Notes under the pieces: generated by a model
Databases searched by the model: none
Seen by the model: the letters and a program-made list of their open reading frames with translations, nothing else
What the model was told of the DNA's origin: nothing
In this document: piece by piece, positions 1-5,746 of the stretch
How the letters are laid out: every line of letters starts with the position of its first letter
Numbering within the stretch: the first letter of the stretch is position 1
Position numbers and translations under genes: made by a program
NCBI GenBank assembly: GCA_022566355.1
Contig: JADFJB010000156.1
Location: forward strand, 1 to 9,070
Length of the DNA stretch: 9,070 nt
Reading direction: 5' to 3'
DNA from: a candidate division KSB1 bacterium
GTDB lineage: Bacteria > Zhuqueibacterota > JdFR-76 > DREG01

Positions 1-204
1 ACGCAGGCTGTCGCAGAATGCGCAATATCATTAAAATGTCATTCTGAGCGCCAGCGAAGAATCTTGTTGGTACAGCCCTTAATAACTTGATTATACTAGA
101 GTTACAACGAGTTTCAAACAAGATCCTTCACTCCGCTTCACTCCGCTTCGCTCCGTTCAGGATGACAATTCCAGGCTTTTTGCCTATTCTGCGACAGCCT
201 GCGT
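1..204. mobile_element. MITE-like palindromic element with 19-bp perfect terminal inverted repeats
   Basis: Bases 1-19 (ACGCAGGCTGTCGCAGAAT) are the exact reverse complement of 186-204, and pairing continues to 25/180 with two mismatches. Further in, TGTCATTCTGA (38-48) pairs with TCAGGATGACA (157-167) with one mismatch, and AGAATCTTGT (58-67) pairs with ACAAGATCCT (118-127) with one mismatch. The whole unit could fold into one long interrupted hairpin. No open reading frame lies inside, so it is non-autonomous if mobile. The inner motif resembles the GTCATTCTGAGCGAAGCGAAG-type repeat that I know from many FCB-group genomes (from memory). The left end touches the window edge, so any target-site duplication cannot be judged. 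It could be a transposon-derived MITE or a non-mobile extragenic palindrome. Confidence 0.7.
126..155. repeat. Three tandem copies of a 10-bp unit inside the palindromic element
   Basis: CTTCACTCCG occurs at 126-135 and 136-145, followed by CTTCGCTCCG at 146-155, which differs by one base. This lengthens the right arm of the palindrome relative to the left arm (GAGCGCCAGCGAAG near 47-60), so the arms no longer match in the middle. It looks like slippage expansion within the element. Confidence 0.8.
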
Positions 205-450
205 AACGGGATCTTTGTTAACAAACAGTATCTTACGTTAAGTTTAAATAGATTCCTTCTAAATGACATTAGATGCTTGTTAATGTGCTTTCAGGAAGAC
301 TTTTCGTTTTCACACAATCTCGGTTTAGCTGGAATCTTTCTTGTTGAAATGTTGAGATTCGAATTAGCAATTGTTGAATAGACATCGTTTTAGAGATTAT
401 GTTTAGTTACAAGGTATAAGAAAGTCACTTTAAAATTATGAGGAATTGTT

Positions 451-975
451 ATGAATAAAATGATACTTATTTTTATCATTTTAATGCTTTTCTTTTGCTC
501 TATCTCATACTGCCAAAACAAGGTCAAAAATCCCTGCGAAAGTTCAGCCAAACACAGGCAATTAGATTTTTGGGTTGGAGAATGGGATGTGTATAATCAG
601 AAAAATAAGAAGGTAGGTACGAACAGTATCAAAAAAATCCAGGGTGGTTGCGCAATTCAGGAAAACTGGACAGGAAGTTCCGGATCAACAGGGACAAGCC
701 TGAATTTGTATGAACCGGCTTCAGGCAAATGGGAACAACTATGGGTAGCGGCATCCGGATACATTATTTGGTATCGTGGTGAATTTAAAGACGGCGCCAT
801 GCGGTTGACTGAGGGTGAGAATATCCTGATGGATGGCAGCAAAGAAAAATCACGCATGACCTTAACTCCGACGACAGAAGGCAATGTGATCCAATTAATC
901 GAACAATCCAAAGACGATGGAGAAACATGGTACGTCTGGTTTAAGGGTACTTATGTTCCGGCGACTAATAATTGA
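451..975 (+). CDS. Small secreted protein with an FWxGEWxV motif (DUF1579/lipocalin-like barrel type)
   Basis: The 174-residue product starts with a signal peptide: Lys at position 3, a strongly hydrophobic stretch from about 4 to 17, and a likely cleavage site around SYCQ (19-22). Cys21 does not sit in a canonical lipobox because Tyr precedes it, so a lipoprotein is less likely. The mature part has LDFWVGEWDVY (38-48), then GGCAIQENW (65-73), LYEPASGKWEQLWV (86-99) and DDGETWYVWFKGTY (155-168). An N-terminal FWxGxW motif followed by repeated Trp/Gly-rich strands is typical of DUF1579 and nitrobindin/lipocalin-like beta-barrel proteins of unknown substrate. The start is supported by AGGAA at 441-445, five bases before ATG. 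It stands alone, with the next gene about 240 bp downstream on the same strand. Export and a beta-rich fold are reasonably supported; ligand and role are not known. Confidence 0.85.
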   Translation: MNKMILIFIILMLFFCSISYCQNKVKNPCESSAKHRQLDFWVGEWDVYNQKNKKVGTNSIKKIQGGCAIQENWTGSSGSTGTSLNLYEPASGKWEQLWVAASGYIIWYRGEFKDGAMRLTEGENILMDGSKEKSRMTLTPTTEGNVIQLIEQSKDDGETWYVWFKGTYVPATNN

Positions 976-1066
976 ATCTGTTGATTTAATAGTAGCAAGG
1001 GATTTCAAGTCTATTTGTAAACTCATTTCGGAACGGGTTGATTGAAATTAAAAATGTCGATAGTTG

Positions 1067-1138
1067 TCATCCTGGAAGCTGCGTCCTGCGTCCTGAGCGA
1101 AGTCGAAGGGAAACTTGTTAAAAAACAGCTACTTACAT
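1067..1138. repeat. Degenerate copy of the palindromic repeat family seen at 1-240
   Basis: GTCATCCTGG at 1067 and CCTGAGCGAAGTCGAAGGG (1092-1110) match the core of the element at the window start. The following bases, 1108-1138, align without gaps to 208-238 with 23 of 31 identical, including TTGTTAA and AAACAG. CTGCGTC is duplicated in tandem at 1079-1085 and 1086-1092. No second arm or terminal inverted repeat is visible, so this is a partial or decayed copy. Confidence 0.6.
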
Positions 1139-1207
1139 AGGACTGAATAGGTACCTCCCCAACAACATAAATTGGGTATTTTATTGAAATTTTAGAAATT
1201 ATTATTT

Positions 1208-1211
1208 GGAG
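1208..1211 (+). promoter_or_regulatory. Shine-Dalgarno that decides the start of the M20 gene
   Basis: GGAG at 1208-1211 lies only one base before an ATG at 1213 but seven bases before the in-frame ATG at 1219. The second spacing is normal, so initiation at 1219 is preferred. It also gives a cleaner signal peptide beginning Met-Lys-Ser-Phe-Lys. Confidence 0.6.
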
Positions 1212-1218
1212 CATGAAC

Positions 1219-2757
1219 ATGAAATCATTCAAACTTACTGCAGTGTTCATTTTGATATTCTTGACCGTACTATCGAGTCTTTCCTTCGGACAGAAGTTGG
1301 ATCAAGCAAAGTTAAATGCCTTAGCTAAAAAGTACGGTGTCCAATCATTTGATTTGCTTCATGAATTCTTAAGTATTCCCAATGATGCCCACTTTGCCGA
1401 TCATATTCAAAAAAATGTGCAATGGGTAGAAGCGGCGTTCCAAAAGAGAAATTTCGAAATCTCTGTTCTGCCAACTGGCGGCCCACCACTCTTGTTGGCC
1501 GAACGCCGAGTGGATGACAATAGCAAAACAGTCCTCATTTATTTGCAGATAGATGGACAGCCGGTAGACTCAAGTAAATGGTACCAGGAGAGTCCATACA
1601 AGCCCGTCCTCAAAGAGAAACAAGGGACGGAATGGCGGGAGATTTCCTGGCAGAAATTAAAAGGAGAAATCAATCCCGATTGGCGCGTGTTCGCCAGATC
1701 TGCTTCCGATGCCAAGGGTCCGGTTGTGGCGTTTTTGACAGCTCTCGACGCATTTGACGGCGAGGCGTTAATGCAGGTGTACAACATCAAAGTCATTATG
1801 GATTTTGAGGAAGAACAGGGTTCGCCGCATCTGCCGCCAGCTGTTGAACAACATAAAGCGAAACTCGCCGCCGATATGTTGATTATATTCGATGGGCCCC
1901 GGCATTTAACAAACAGGCCCACGCTTACATTTGGTGCCCGGGGAATTGCAACCATTACCTTGATTGTTTTTGGTCCAAGGGTACCGCAACACAGTGGGCA
2001 TTACGGCAACTTTGTACCCAATCCGGCTATTCGTCTGGCGCAACTGCTGGGTTCCATGGAAGATGATGTCGGTCGTGTGGTTATACCCGGATTTTATGAC
2101 GGCATAGAGTTAGACGAAAAGACTCGTGCAATTCTTGCCCGGGTGCCGGATGATGAAACGGATATCAAACGGAAGTTGGGTATTGCCACAACAGACCAGG
2201 TGGCGTCTACTTACCAGGAATCGCTGCAATATCCCTCGCTCAATATTCGGGGCATGGCTTCGGGATGGATTGGCGATAAAGTCCGGACCATCATTCCCGG
2301 CACAGCAACCGCAGAAATCGATGTGCGGCTAGTACCCGAAACCAAGGCGGAACGACTCATCGATCTCATCAAAAAGCATGTCCGGTCACGTGGCTACTAT
2401 CTTATCGGTAACCGGGAACCGACCGAAGAAGAACGTATGCAACACGGAAAAATTGCGTCATTTGTTTCTAATATTTCCTATGGCGCTTTTCAAACGCCCT
2501 TTGATTCGGAAGTCGGGATTTGGCTAAATAAAGCGATGGTTCGTGCTTTTGGGCAGGAACCGGTACGGCATCGTACCAGTGGCGGATCTATTCCCATATC
2601 GCCTTTTGTCGTGACGTTGGGCGTACCTGCTGTTACCGTGCCGATTGTGAATCGGGATAATAATCAACACAGTCCAAACGAAAACCTGCGTATCGGTAAC
2701 TACATTGAAGGCATAAAGACTTTCCTGGCCATTCTGACAGAGCCGTTTGAGATTTGA
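1219..2757 (+). CDS. Secreted M20-family metallo-hydrolase (dipeptidase-like) with an altered metal site
   Basis: Residues are numbered from the alternative ATG at 1213 (514 aa); the preferred start at 1219 removes two. A signal peptide covers about 3-27, ending SLSFGQ. The rest matches the M20 peptidase layout: IDGQPVD (113-119), SASDAKGP (163-170) with the bridging Asp166, EEEQGS (199-204) with presumed catalytic Glu200 and ligand Glu201, Asp227, PQHSGHYGNFVPNP (258-271) in the dimerisation/lid domain, GGSIP (457-461) and QHSPNE (485-490) with ligand His486. Length and motif order fit full-length carnosinase/dipeptidase-like members, which use two zinc ions to cleave short peptides or similar amides. 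The oddity is YLQIDGQP (110-117), where family members normally have His-x-Asp: the first ligand is Gln112 (codon CAG 1546-1548). Also SDAKG replaces the common SDDKG. It may be a divergent active enzyme or have lost activity. Periplasmic or outer location is inferred from the signal peptide. Confidence 0.9.
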   Translation: MKSFKLTAVFILIFLTVLSSLSFGQKLDQAKLNALAKKYGVQSFDLLHEFLSIPNDAHFADHIQKNVQWVEAAFQKRNFEISVLPTGGPPLLLAERRVDDNSKTVLIYLQIDGQPVDSSKWYQESPYKPVLKEKQGTEWREISWQKLKGEINPDWRVFARSASDAKGPVVAFLTALDAFDGEALMQVYNIKVIMDFEEEQGSPHLPPAVEQHKAKLAADMLIIFDGPRHLTNRPTLTFGARGIATITLIVFGPRVPQHSGHYGNFVPNPAIRLAQLLGSMEDDVGRVVIPGFYDGIELDEKTRAILARVPDDETDIKRKLGIATTDQVASTYQESLQYPSLNIRGMASGWIGDKVRTIIPGTATAEIDVRLVPETKAERLIDLIKKHVRSRGYYLIGNREPTEEERMQHGKIASFVSNISYGAFQTPFDSEVGIWLNKAMVRAFGQEPVRHRTSGGSIPISPFVVTLGVPAVTVPIVNRDNNQHSPNENLRIGNYIEGIKTFLAILTEPFEI

Positions 2758-2766
2758 GACGTTAGT

Positions 2767-2830
2767 TGCAAAGTTGCAAAGGCACAAAGGCACAAAGGCA
2801 CAAGGCATATGGCCACAGACATACACAGAC
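2767..2830. repeat. Short tandem repeat (GGCACAAA) and adjoining CACAGACA-type repeat after the M20 gene
   Basis: TTGCAAAG occurs twice (2767-2774 and 2774-2781, sharing one base). Then GGCACAAA follows at 2781-2788 and 2789-2796, and GGCACAAG at 2797-2804. The next bases, GGCCACAGACATACACAGAC (2811-2830), resemble another low-complexity intergenic repeat that I have seen in FCB-group genomes (from memory). No T-tract hairpin was found, so this is not a clear terminator. Confidence 0.55.
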
Positions 2831-2894
2831 TAATAAACATACCAATATTCAAAAAGATTTCCGAACATTTATATTGATTTTATCTATTTTAGAG

Positions 2895-2923
2895 TTGACA
2901 AATGTAGTTGCATATGCTATCAT
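2895..2923 (+). promoter_or_regulatory. Sigma70-type promoter placed directly before the PIN toxin start codon
   Basis: A perfect -35 hexamer TTGACA (2895-2900) is followed, after exactly 17 bp, by TATCAT (2918-2923), five of six matches to the -10 consensus. Transcription starting about seven bases later would begin at or within one base of the ATG at 2930. The site therefore predicts a leaderless or nearly leaderless mRNA. That matches the absence of any Shine-Dalgarno before the ATG. Confidence 0.6.
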
Positions 2924-2929
2924 TATTTC

Positions 2930-3364
2930 ATGGTCGTAACTATTGATACAAATGTTATTTTCTCCGCGTTCTATAGTAAAAAAGGTGCATCTTATTTCAT
3001 ATTAAGATTGGTTTTGGAAGAAAAGATAAAATTGGCTATCTCGATACAAACGTATTTTGAATATTATGATGTTCTCACAAGAAAGAAAAATTTGGCACAA
3101 TTAAATTTAACGGTTAGTGAGATTGAGGATTTTTTAGATTTGCTGGCCTTGCTTTCTCAGAAACATGAAATATACTTCTTACTGCGTCCGAATTTGCCAG
3201 ATGAAAAAGATAATATTTTTGTTGAATGTGCTTTTGCCAGCAATAGTGAATATCTGATTACAAGTAATATAAAAGATTTTAAGAAAAGTGAATTAGGTGG
3301 ATTTAAATATAAACTTGTAACGCCATCAAGATTTTACAAATTATGGAGTGAGCAATATGAGTAA
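2930..3364 (+). CDS. PIN-domain toxin of a type II toxin-antitoxin system (putative ribonuclease)
   Basis: The 144-residue protein is a single PIN domain. TIDTNVIFSAF (4-14) carries the first catalytic Asp6, followed by Glu44 in TYFEYYDVL (41-49), LPDEKDNIFVECAFAS (89-104) with Asp94, and the closing strand EYLITSNIKDF (107-117) with Asp116. This matches the family annotated as putative toxin component, PIN family (TIGR00305/COG1569 type), whose members are thought to be Mg2+-dependent endoribonucleases of the cytoplasm. The start at 2930 is required, because Asp6 is essential and no upstream in-frame start codon is seen. No ribosome binding site precedes it. Its end overlaps the next gene by 8 bp, indicating translational coupling to the antitoxin. 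The gene looks clearly more AT-rich than the M20 gene upstream, consistent with horizontal acquisition. The RNA target is unknown. Confidence 0.85.
   Translation: MVVTIDTNVIFSAFYSKKGASYFILRLVLEEKIKLAISIQTYFEYYDVLTRKKNLAQLNLTVSEIEDFLDLLALLSQKHEIYFLLRPNLPDEKDNIFVECAFASNSEYLITSNIKDFKKSELGGFKYKLVTPSRFYKLWSEQYE
3345..3348 (+). promoter_or_regulatory. Shine-Dalgarno for the antitoxin, inside the toxin gene
   Basis: GGAG at 3345-3348 lies eight bases before the ATG at 3357. An in-frame GTG at 3348 would overlap this site and add only three residues (MSN), so ATG 3357 is the better start. Confidence 0.65.
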
Positions 3365-3617
3365 TACACAAGTAGTGACTTTGCGTATGCCGAAAGAATT
3401 AAAACGTAGGCTTGACCGTGAAGCAAAATATCAAGGAGTTTCTTTAAATCAATTGGCAAATTATCTTGTGAATGTTCAATTGACACATTTGGAATCTGTT
3501 TCAATATTAGAATCGAGGATAGAAAACAAATCTATTCGATCCTTGAAACGTAAAGTAAAAAATATTATGGATAAAGTTCCGGAAAGAGAAGTTCCTGGTT
3601 GGGATTCAACTGGTTAA
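3357..3617 (+). CDS. Ribbon-helix-helix antitoxin partner of the PIN toxin
   Basis: The 86-residue product has an N-terminal Arc/MetJ-type ribbon-helix-helix domain: the strand TQVVTLRMP (4-12), helix KELKRRLDREAKYQ (13-26), the turn GVSLNQ (27-32) and helix LANYLVNVQL (33-42). This resembles HicB-type or toxin-associated RHH antitoxins with the (N/Q)QLAxYL pattern. The strand residues would contact DNA of the operator. The charged C-terminal part (about 50-86, ending DKVPEREVPGWDSTG) is the usual toxin-binding region, disordered until bound. It overlaps the toxin gene by eight bases (ATGAGTAA). Toxin-first order is the reverse of many type II systems but occurs in several PIN families. Autoregulation of the promoter at 2895-2923 by the complex is inferred from family behaviour. 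Confidence 0.85.
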   Translation: MSNTQVVTLRMPKELKRRLDREAKYQGVSLNQLANYLVNVQLTHLESVSILESRIENKSIRSLKRKVKNIMDKVPEREVPGWDSTG

Positions 3618-3632
3618 CTCATGAAATAAAAT

Positions 3633-3694
3633 ACACCCCTAAATCCACCTCAAACAAGCTCAGAACATTGCCTCTCAAGAGAGGCCTTGGGGTG
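3633..3694. repeat. Remnant of a CACCCC...GGGGTG palindromic repeat
   Basis: CACCCC (3634-3639) and GGGGTG (3689-3694) are inverted, and the centre is a perfect 16-bp palindrome GCCTCTCAAGAGAGGC (3670-3685). ACACCCCTAAATCC (3633-3646) recurs exactly at 7001-7014. This resembles a common intergenic hairpin of the form CACCCCTAAATCC...GGGGTG (from memory). An A-run follows on this strand (3695-3700), so the hairpin could act as a terminator only for transcription on the minus strand, where no gene ends here. Confidence 0.6.
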
Positions 3695-3778
3695 AAAAAA
3701 GGTTTGAATTTCTCAGCGTAGGTTCGTATTAGGATAGCGGCTTGGGGTATTATTTCAGTAAAAGCAAAAGAGGAGTAA

Positions 3779-4071
3779 ATGTTGTGCTGCAATAAATCGC
3801 TTATCTTATTCTGCCTGATTTTATTCTCATTCCAATTTTCTTTTGCCTAAGAAAAAAATCCTACCCATGGCCTTATGGTGGGGAACCGGATGAAAGTCGA
3901 TACTTTCCAGTGGCAATACGCTATCCTCCTGGAGAAAATTAAAAAGGGTTAGAAGCCATTCAAATATGGACTGAAGCCAAACAATACTATGAAGCTTCAA
4001 ATATTAAAGCAGGTGTAAATGAAGCCAACAAAAAAATCAAATTATTGCAAACAAACTACCAGTCAGAATGA
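3779..4071 (+). pseudogene. Broken gene for a small secreted protein
   Basis: AGGAG (3771-3775) precedes ATG 3779, which opens a typical signal peptide: MLCCNKSLILFCLILFSFQF, then Ser-Phe-Ala, then TAA at 3848-3850. Signal peptides in this window end in small residues followed by Gln, so a CAA to TAA change at this codon is likely. After it, coding-looking sequence continues in another frame with PWPYGGEPDESRYFPVAIRY and PPGEN, meets TAA at 3940-3942, then reads KGLEAIQIWTEAKQYYEAS and more, ending at TGA 4069-4071. The change of frame falls at the A7 run 3852-3858; one more A would restore it. Two stops plus one frameshift show decay. The intact product would have been about 97 residues; I do not recognise the family. 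A sequencing error could explain the homopolymer frameshift but not both stops. Confidence 0.6.
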
Positions 4072-4129
4072 CCAATCCTACAATTTAACAGAGCAACAAT
4101 AATAATTAAAATTATGGAAGGGAAATAAA

Positions 4130-4507
4130 ATGTCTGAATCACAAAATAAATCATGGACGCACTGGTTCGAAATTCCTGTGACGGATTTCGACAGGGCAAA
4201 AAAATTCTACGAGGAAATTTTTTTAATCGATCTCTTTGTGAATGATTTTGGCAGTTTCAAAATGGGAATTTTTCCGCATAAAGACGTAGGTTGTGCCATT
4301 ATTTTTGGCGAATGGTACAAGCCCAGCAGCGATGGAACTTTGGTGTACCTGGATGCCAACCCTGATTTGCAAGAAACTCTAAATAGAATAGAAAGTGCAG
4401 GCGGCAAGATTACACAAGAGAAAAAGCAAATTTCCGAGGAGCATGGCTTTATGGCTGTCTTTATTGACAGTGAAGGAAACAGAATGGCTTTACATTCGAT
4501 GGCATAA
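4130..4507 (+). CDS. VOC-superfamily (glyoxalase/bleomycin-resistance fold) protein
   Basis: The 125-residue protein is one VOC domain of two beta-alpha-beta-beta-beta modules. The first module holds HWFEIPVTDFDRAKKFYEEIF (11-31) and KMGIFP (44-49). The second begins DGTLVYLDA (68-76), has the helix PDLQETLNRIESAGG (78-92) and ends GFMAVFIDSEGNRMALHS (106-123). VOC enzymes bind a divalent metal through His/Glu side chains at the start and end of each module; His11 or Glu14 and His122 are candidates, but I cannot assign a full set. The pattern is closest to the predicted PhnB/YdcJ-like 'VOC family protein' group, with no defined substrate. No signal peptide is present, so it is cytoplasmic. 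GGAAGGGA (4116-4123) is a strong ribosome binding site seven bases before ATG. It stands alone between a pseudogene and a decay zone. Confidence 0.88.
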   Translation: MSESQNKSWTHWFEIPVTDFDRAKKFYEEIFLIDLFVNDFGSFKMGIFPHKDVGCAIIFGEWYKPSSDGTLVYLDANPDLQETLNRIESAGGKITQEKKQISEEHGFMAVFIDSEGNRMALHSMA

Positions 4508-4894
4508 AAAAACACAAACGCCCAAAAAGCATAAAAAGACATAGGGTATATAAGGATTTCAAAGAGTTTAGTGCTTCTAACAAATACCTTGCGCTGATAA
4601 GAGAACATAGAAGTCGTAATACTTTTCGGTAAGAACTTAATACGAAGTTGAAAGGATGCCATTGCAAAACGATTTTTAACTTGGAAAATGGCTAGTCAAG
4701 CCAATAAGATAACCTACTTAGTAGTAATGGCTCCAGCGACCATTTTGGGCGGCTACATAAGGAATCGCCGAAAGGAAATAAGCAAGAAGGGGTAAAATGC
4801 AAAATAATTACCGAATAGAGAGTTTAGTTAATTTAATTAATTAGTGTCATTAGGCGACCGAAAAAGATCTTGCTCGATTAAAGTTTGTAGGCGC
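4508..4894. other. Intergenic stretch with gene-like scraps, no convincing gene
   Basis: It opens with an A-rich low-complexity run (4508-4545). On the + strand, 4540-4632 reads HRVYKDFKEFSASNKYLALI and on to a TAA at 4630-4632. A second frame from 4652 reads KDAIAKRFLTWK into a short ORF from ATG 4688 to TAA 4795 (35 residues) with the hydrophobic segment ITYLVVMAPATILGGYI followed by RNRRKE. The two pieces could be remnants of one small membrane protein joined by a frameshift and a stop, but no homology can be claimed. The ORF has no proper ribosome binding site (GGAA one base before ATG). 4800-4894 shows nothing. Confidence 0.3.
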
Positions 4895-5230
4895 TCAATA
4901 ATCCGAAACAAAACCAACGGGATTTAAGAAAGCAATATATTAACCTGCCGGAGAATTCTGTGGTGTATCGTGCACAAAGCGAATGCCTTGCTGTTTTAAC
5001 ACTTCAATAGGTACTGCAAGTTATTTGTTCGTAAATAATCATCGTTTACGATTCTCTTTCGTTATCGACACTGGTTTTTTGCAGGCCCTCTTTCCCATGC
5101 AGCAAAAGGTGCCATCGCGATGGCTGATCGGAATGGCAGGATAGCATTTTTCAGTGCGCACAACAAAGTCTAATTGATCGTGGTAAAATTCCCGGGCGGC
5201 GGCGTGATCGATTTATTCCTGACTTAAATG
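4895..5230 (-). pseudogene. Decayed VOC-superfamily gene
   Basis: Read on the minus strand from about 5230, one frame gives HLSQE, a stop, then IDHAAAREFYHDQLDFVVRT, a typical VOC first helix and strand (AxxFYxxxLxF), running on to SHRDGTFCCMGKRACKK before a stop. Further down, a second reading frame gives VPIEVLKQQGIRFVHDTPQN, SPAG, a stop, then YIAFLNPVGFVSDY and a stop at 4895-4897. That part matches the end of a VOC second module (helix-GIRF, strand, IAFxxPxGF), close in pattern to methylmalonyl-CoA epimerase-like or bleomycin-resistance-like proteins. At least two in-frame stops and a frame change in the middle make it non-functional. It lies directly downstream of the metalloprotease-like gene in the same orientation, so it may once have been co-transcribed. 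Exact boundaries are uncertain. Confidence 0.55.
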
Positions 5231-5254
5231 GAGGATAGTGTTTCTTCTCAACAC

Positions 5255-5746
5255 TCAAACAACAAAATCAAACTTCACAGGATCCAACTGTGGTTTTTCT
5301 TTATTGCCGTTTTTGTCATAACCACTGGTCTCTTCGGATTTTTTCTGCGCCAGTTCAATTTGCGCTTCCATCTCCATCTTTGTGGCTTGGGCAGCAATGG
5401 CTCTATCTGCTCCGGAAGGATTTGCCGGTGCCAGGGCAGCGCTGCGGATCTGCTTCGCTTTTTGGACGGTAGCCTGGGGATCGTTCTTTACCGGCGAGGT
5501 GTCAATCTTGACTTCACCACCAACCGCATATCGTTGGCCATCGGGGCCTTTTACATATTGAAAGCTCGCGCCGCCCGTTGCATATTGGCCTGCCACGGCG
5601 AGGTGAGCCGCTTCGTGGGCCCTGACTTCCATATCCCGTTGCCTGAGCTTTTGTACTTCTTTTTGCTGCTCGGAATTGGGATTGTTGTTAAGTTTCTGGG
5701 TTTCTATCCCACATTTACTGCAAGGATTTATGCTTGAAATTGCCAT
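5255..5746 (-). CDS. SprA-related putative metalloprotease (CJM1_0395-like family)
   Basis: The 163-residue product contains RDMEVRAHEAAHLAVAG (37-53) with the zincin signature HEAAH (44-48), followed by ASFQYVKGPDGQRYAVGGEV (60-79) and KIDTSP. This block is the hallmark of the SprA-related family (Pfam PF12118), annotated as putative metalloprotease CJM1_0395 family. The two His of HExxH would bind zinc with Glu45 as general base; Glu78 in GGEVKID could be the third ligand, which is a guess. A CxxC pair (Cys9, Cys12) sits at the N terminus. A Lys/Gln/Ala-rich helix-prone tail follows (about 88-140), ending in a charged segment. No signal peptide is visible. At 163 residues it is at the short end of the family, which often has a longer N-terminal region. 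No Shine-Dalgarno precedes the ATG; the leader is A/T-rich. The + strand ORF over the same bases is an antisense shadow. Confidence 0.82.
   Translation of the reverse strand: MAISSINPCSKCGIETQKLNNNPNSEQQKEVQKLRQRDMEVRAHEAAHLAVAGQYATGGASFQYVKGPDGQRYAVGGEVKIDTSPVKNDPQATVQKAKQIRSAALAPANPSGADRAIAAQATKMEMEAQIELAQKKSEETSGYDKNGNKEKPQLDPVKFDFVV

Noticed and set aside
1-204. CRISPR-like repeat array at the window start
   Set aside because: The repetition is one inverted pair plus a 10-bp slippage repeat, with no regularly spaced direct repeats and no spacers.
371-402. Possible promoter before the 451-975 gene (TTGAAT and ATTATG-like boxes)
   Set aside because: The match to consensus is weak and the region is AT-rich, so such boxes are expected by chance.
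1023-1250. Minus-strand ORF of 75 codons
   Set aside because: It is a translation through the repeat remnant (FPSTSLRTQDAASRMTT is the typical product of this repeat type) and overlaps the start of the M20 gene.
1539-1955. Minus-strand ORF of 138 codons inside the M20 gene
   Set aside because: It is antisense to strongly conserved M20 motifs; the Ser/Cys-rich product is a shadow.
3670-3700. Hairpin 3670-3685 as a rho-independent terminator of the toxin-antitoxin operon
   Set aside because: The run after the stem on the + strand is A, not T, so it has the wrong polarity for transcription of the operon.
4207-4667. Two minus-strand ORFs (151 and 68 codons)
   Set aside because: They are antisense to the intact VOC gene and the A-rich stretch after it; the products are Phe/Ser/Leu-rich shadows without motifs.
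5228-5737. Long + strand ORF (169 codons) opposite the metalloprotease-like gene
   Set aside because: The minus strand of the same bases encodes HEAAH and the SprA-family signature; the + product is Cys/Phe/Leu-rich with no recognisable domain and no ribosome binding site at a proper distance.
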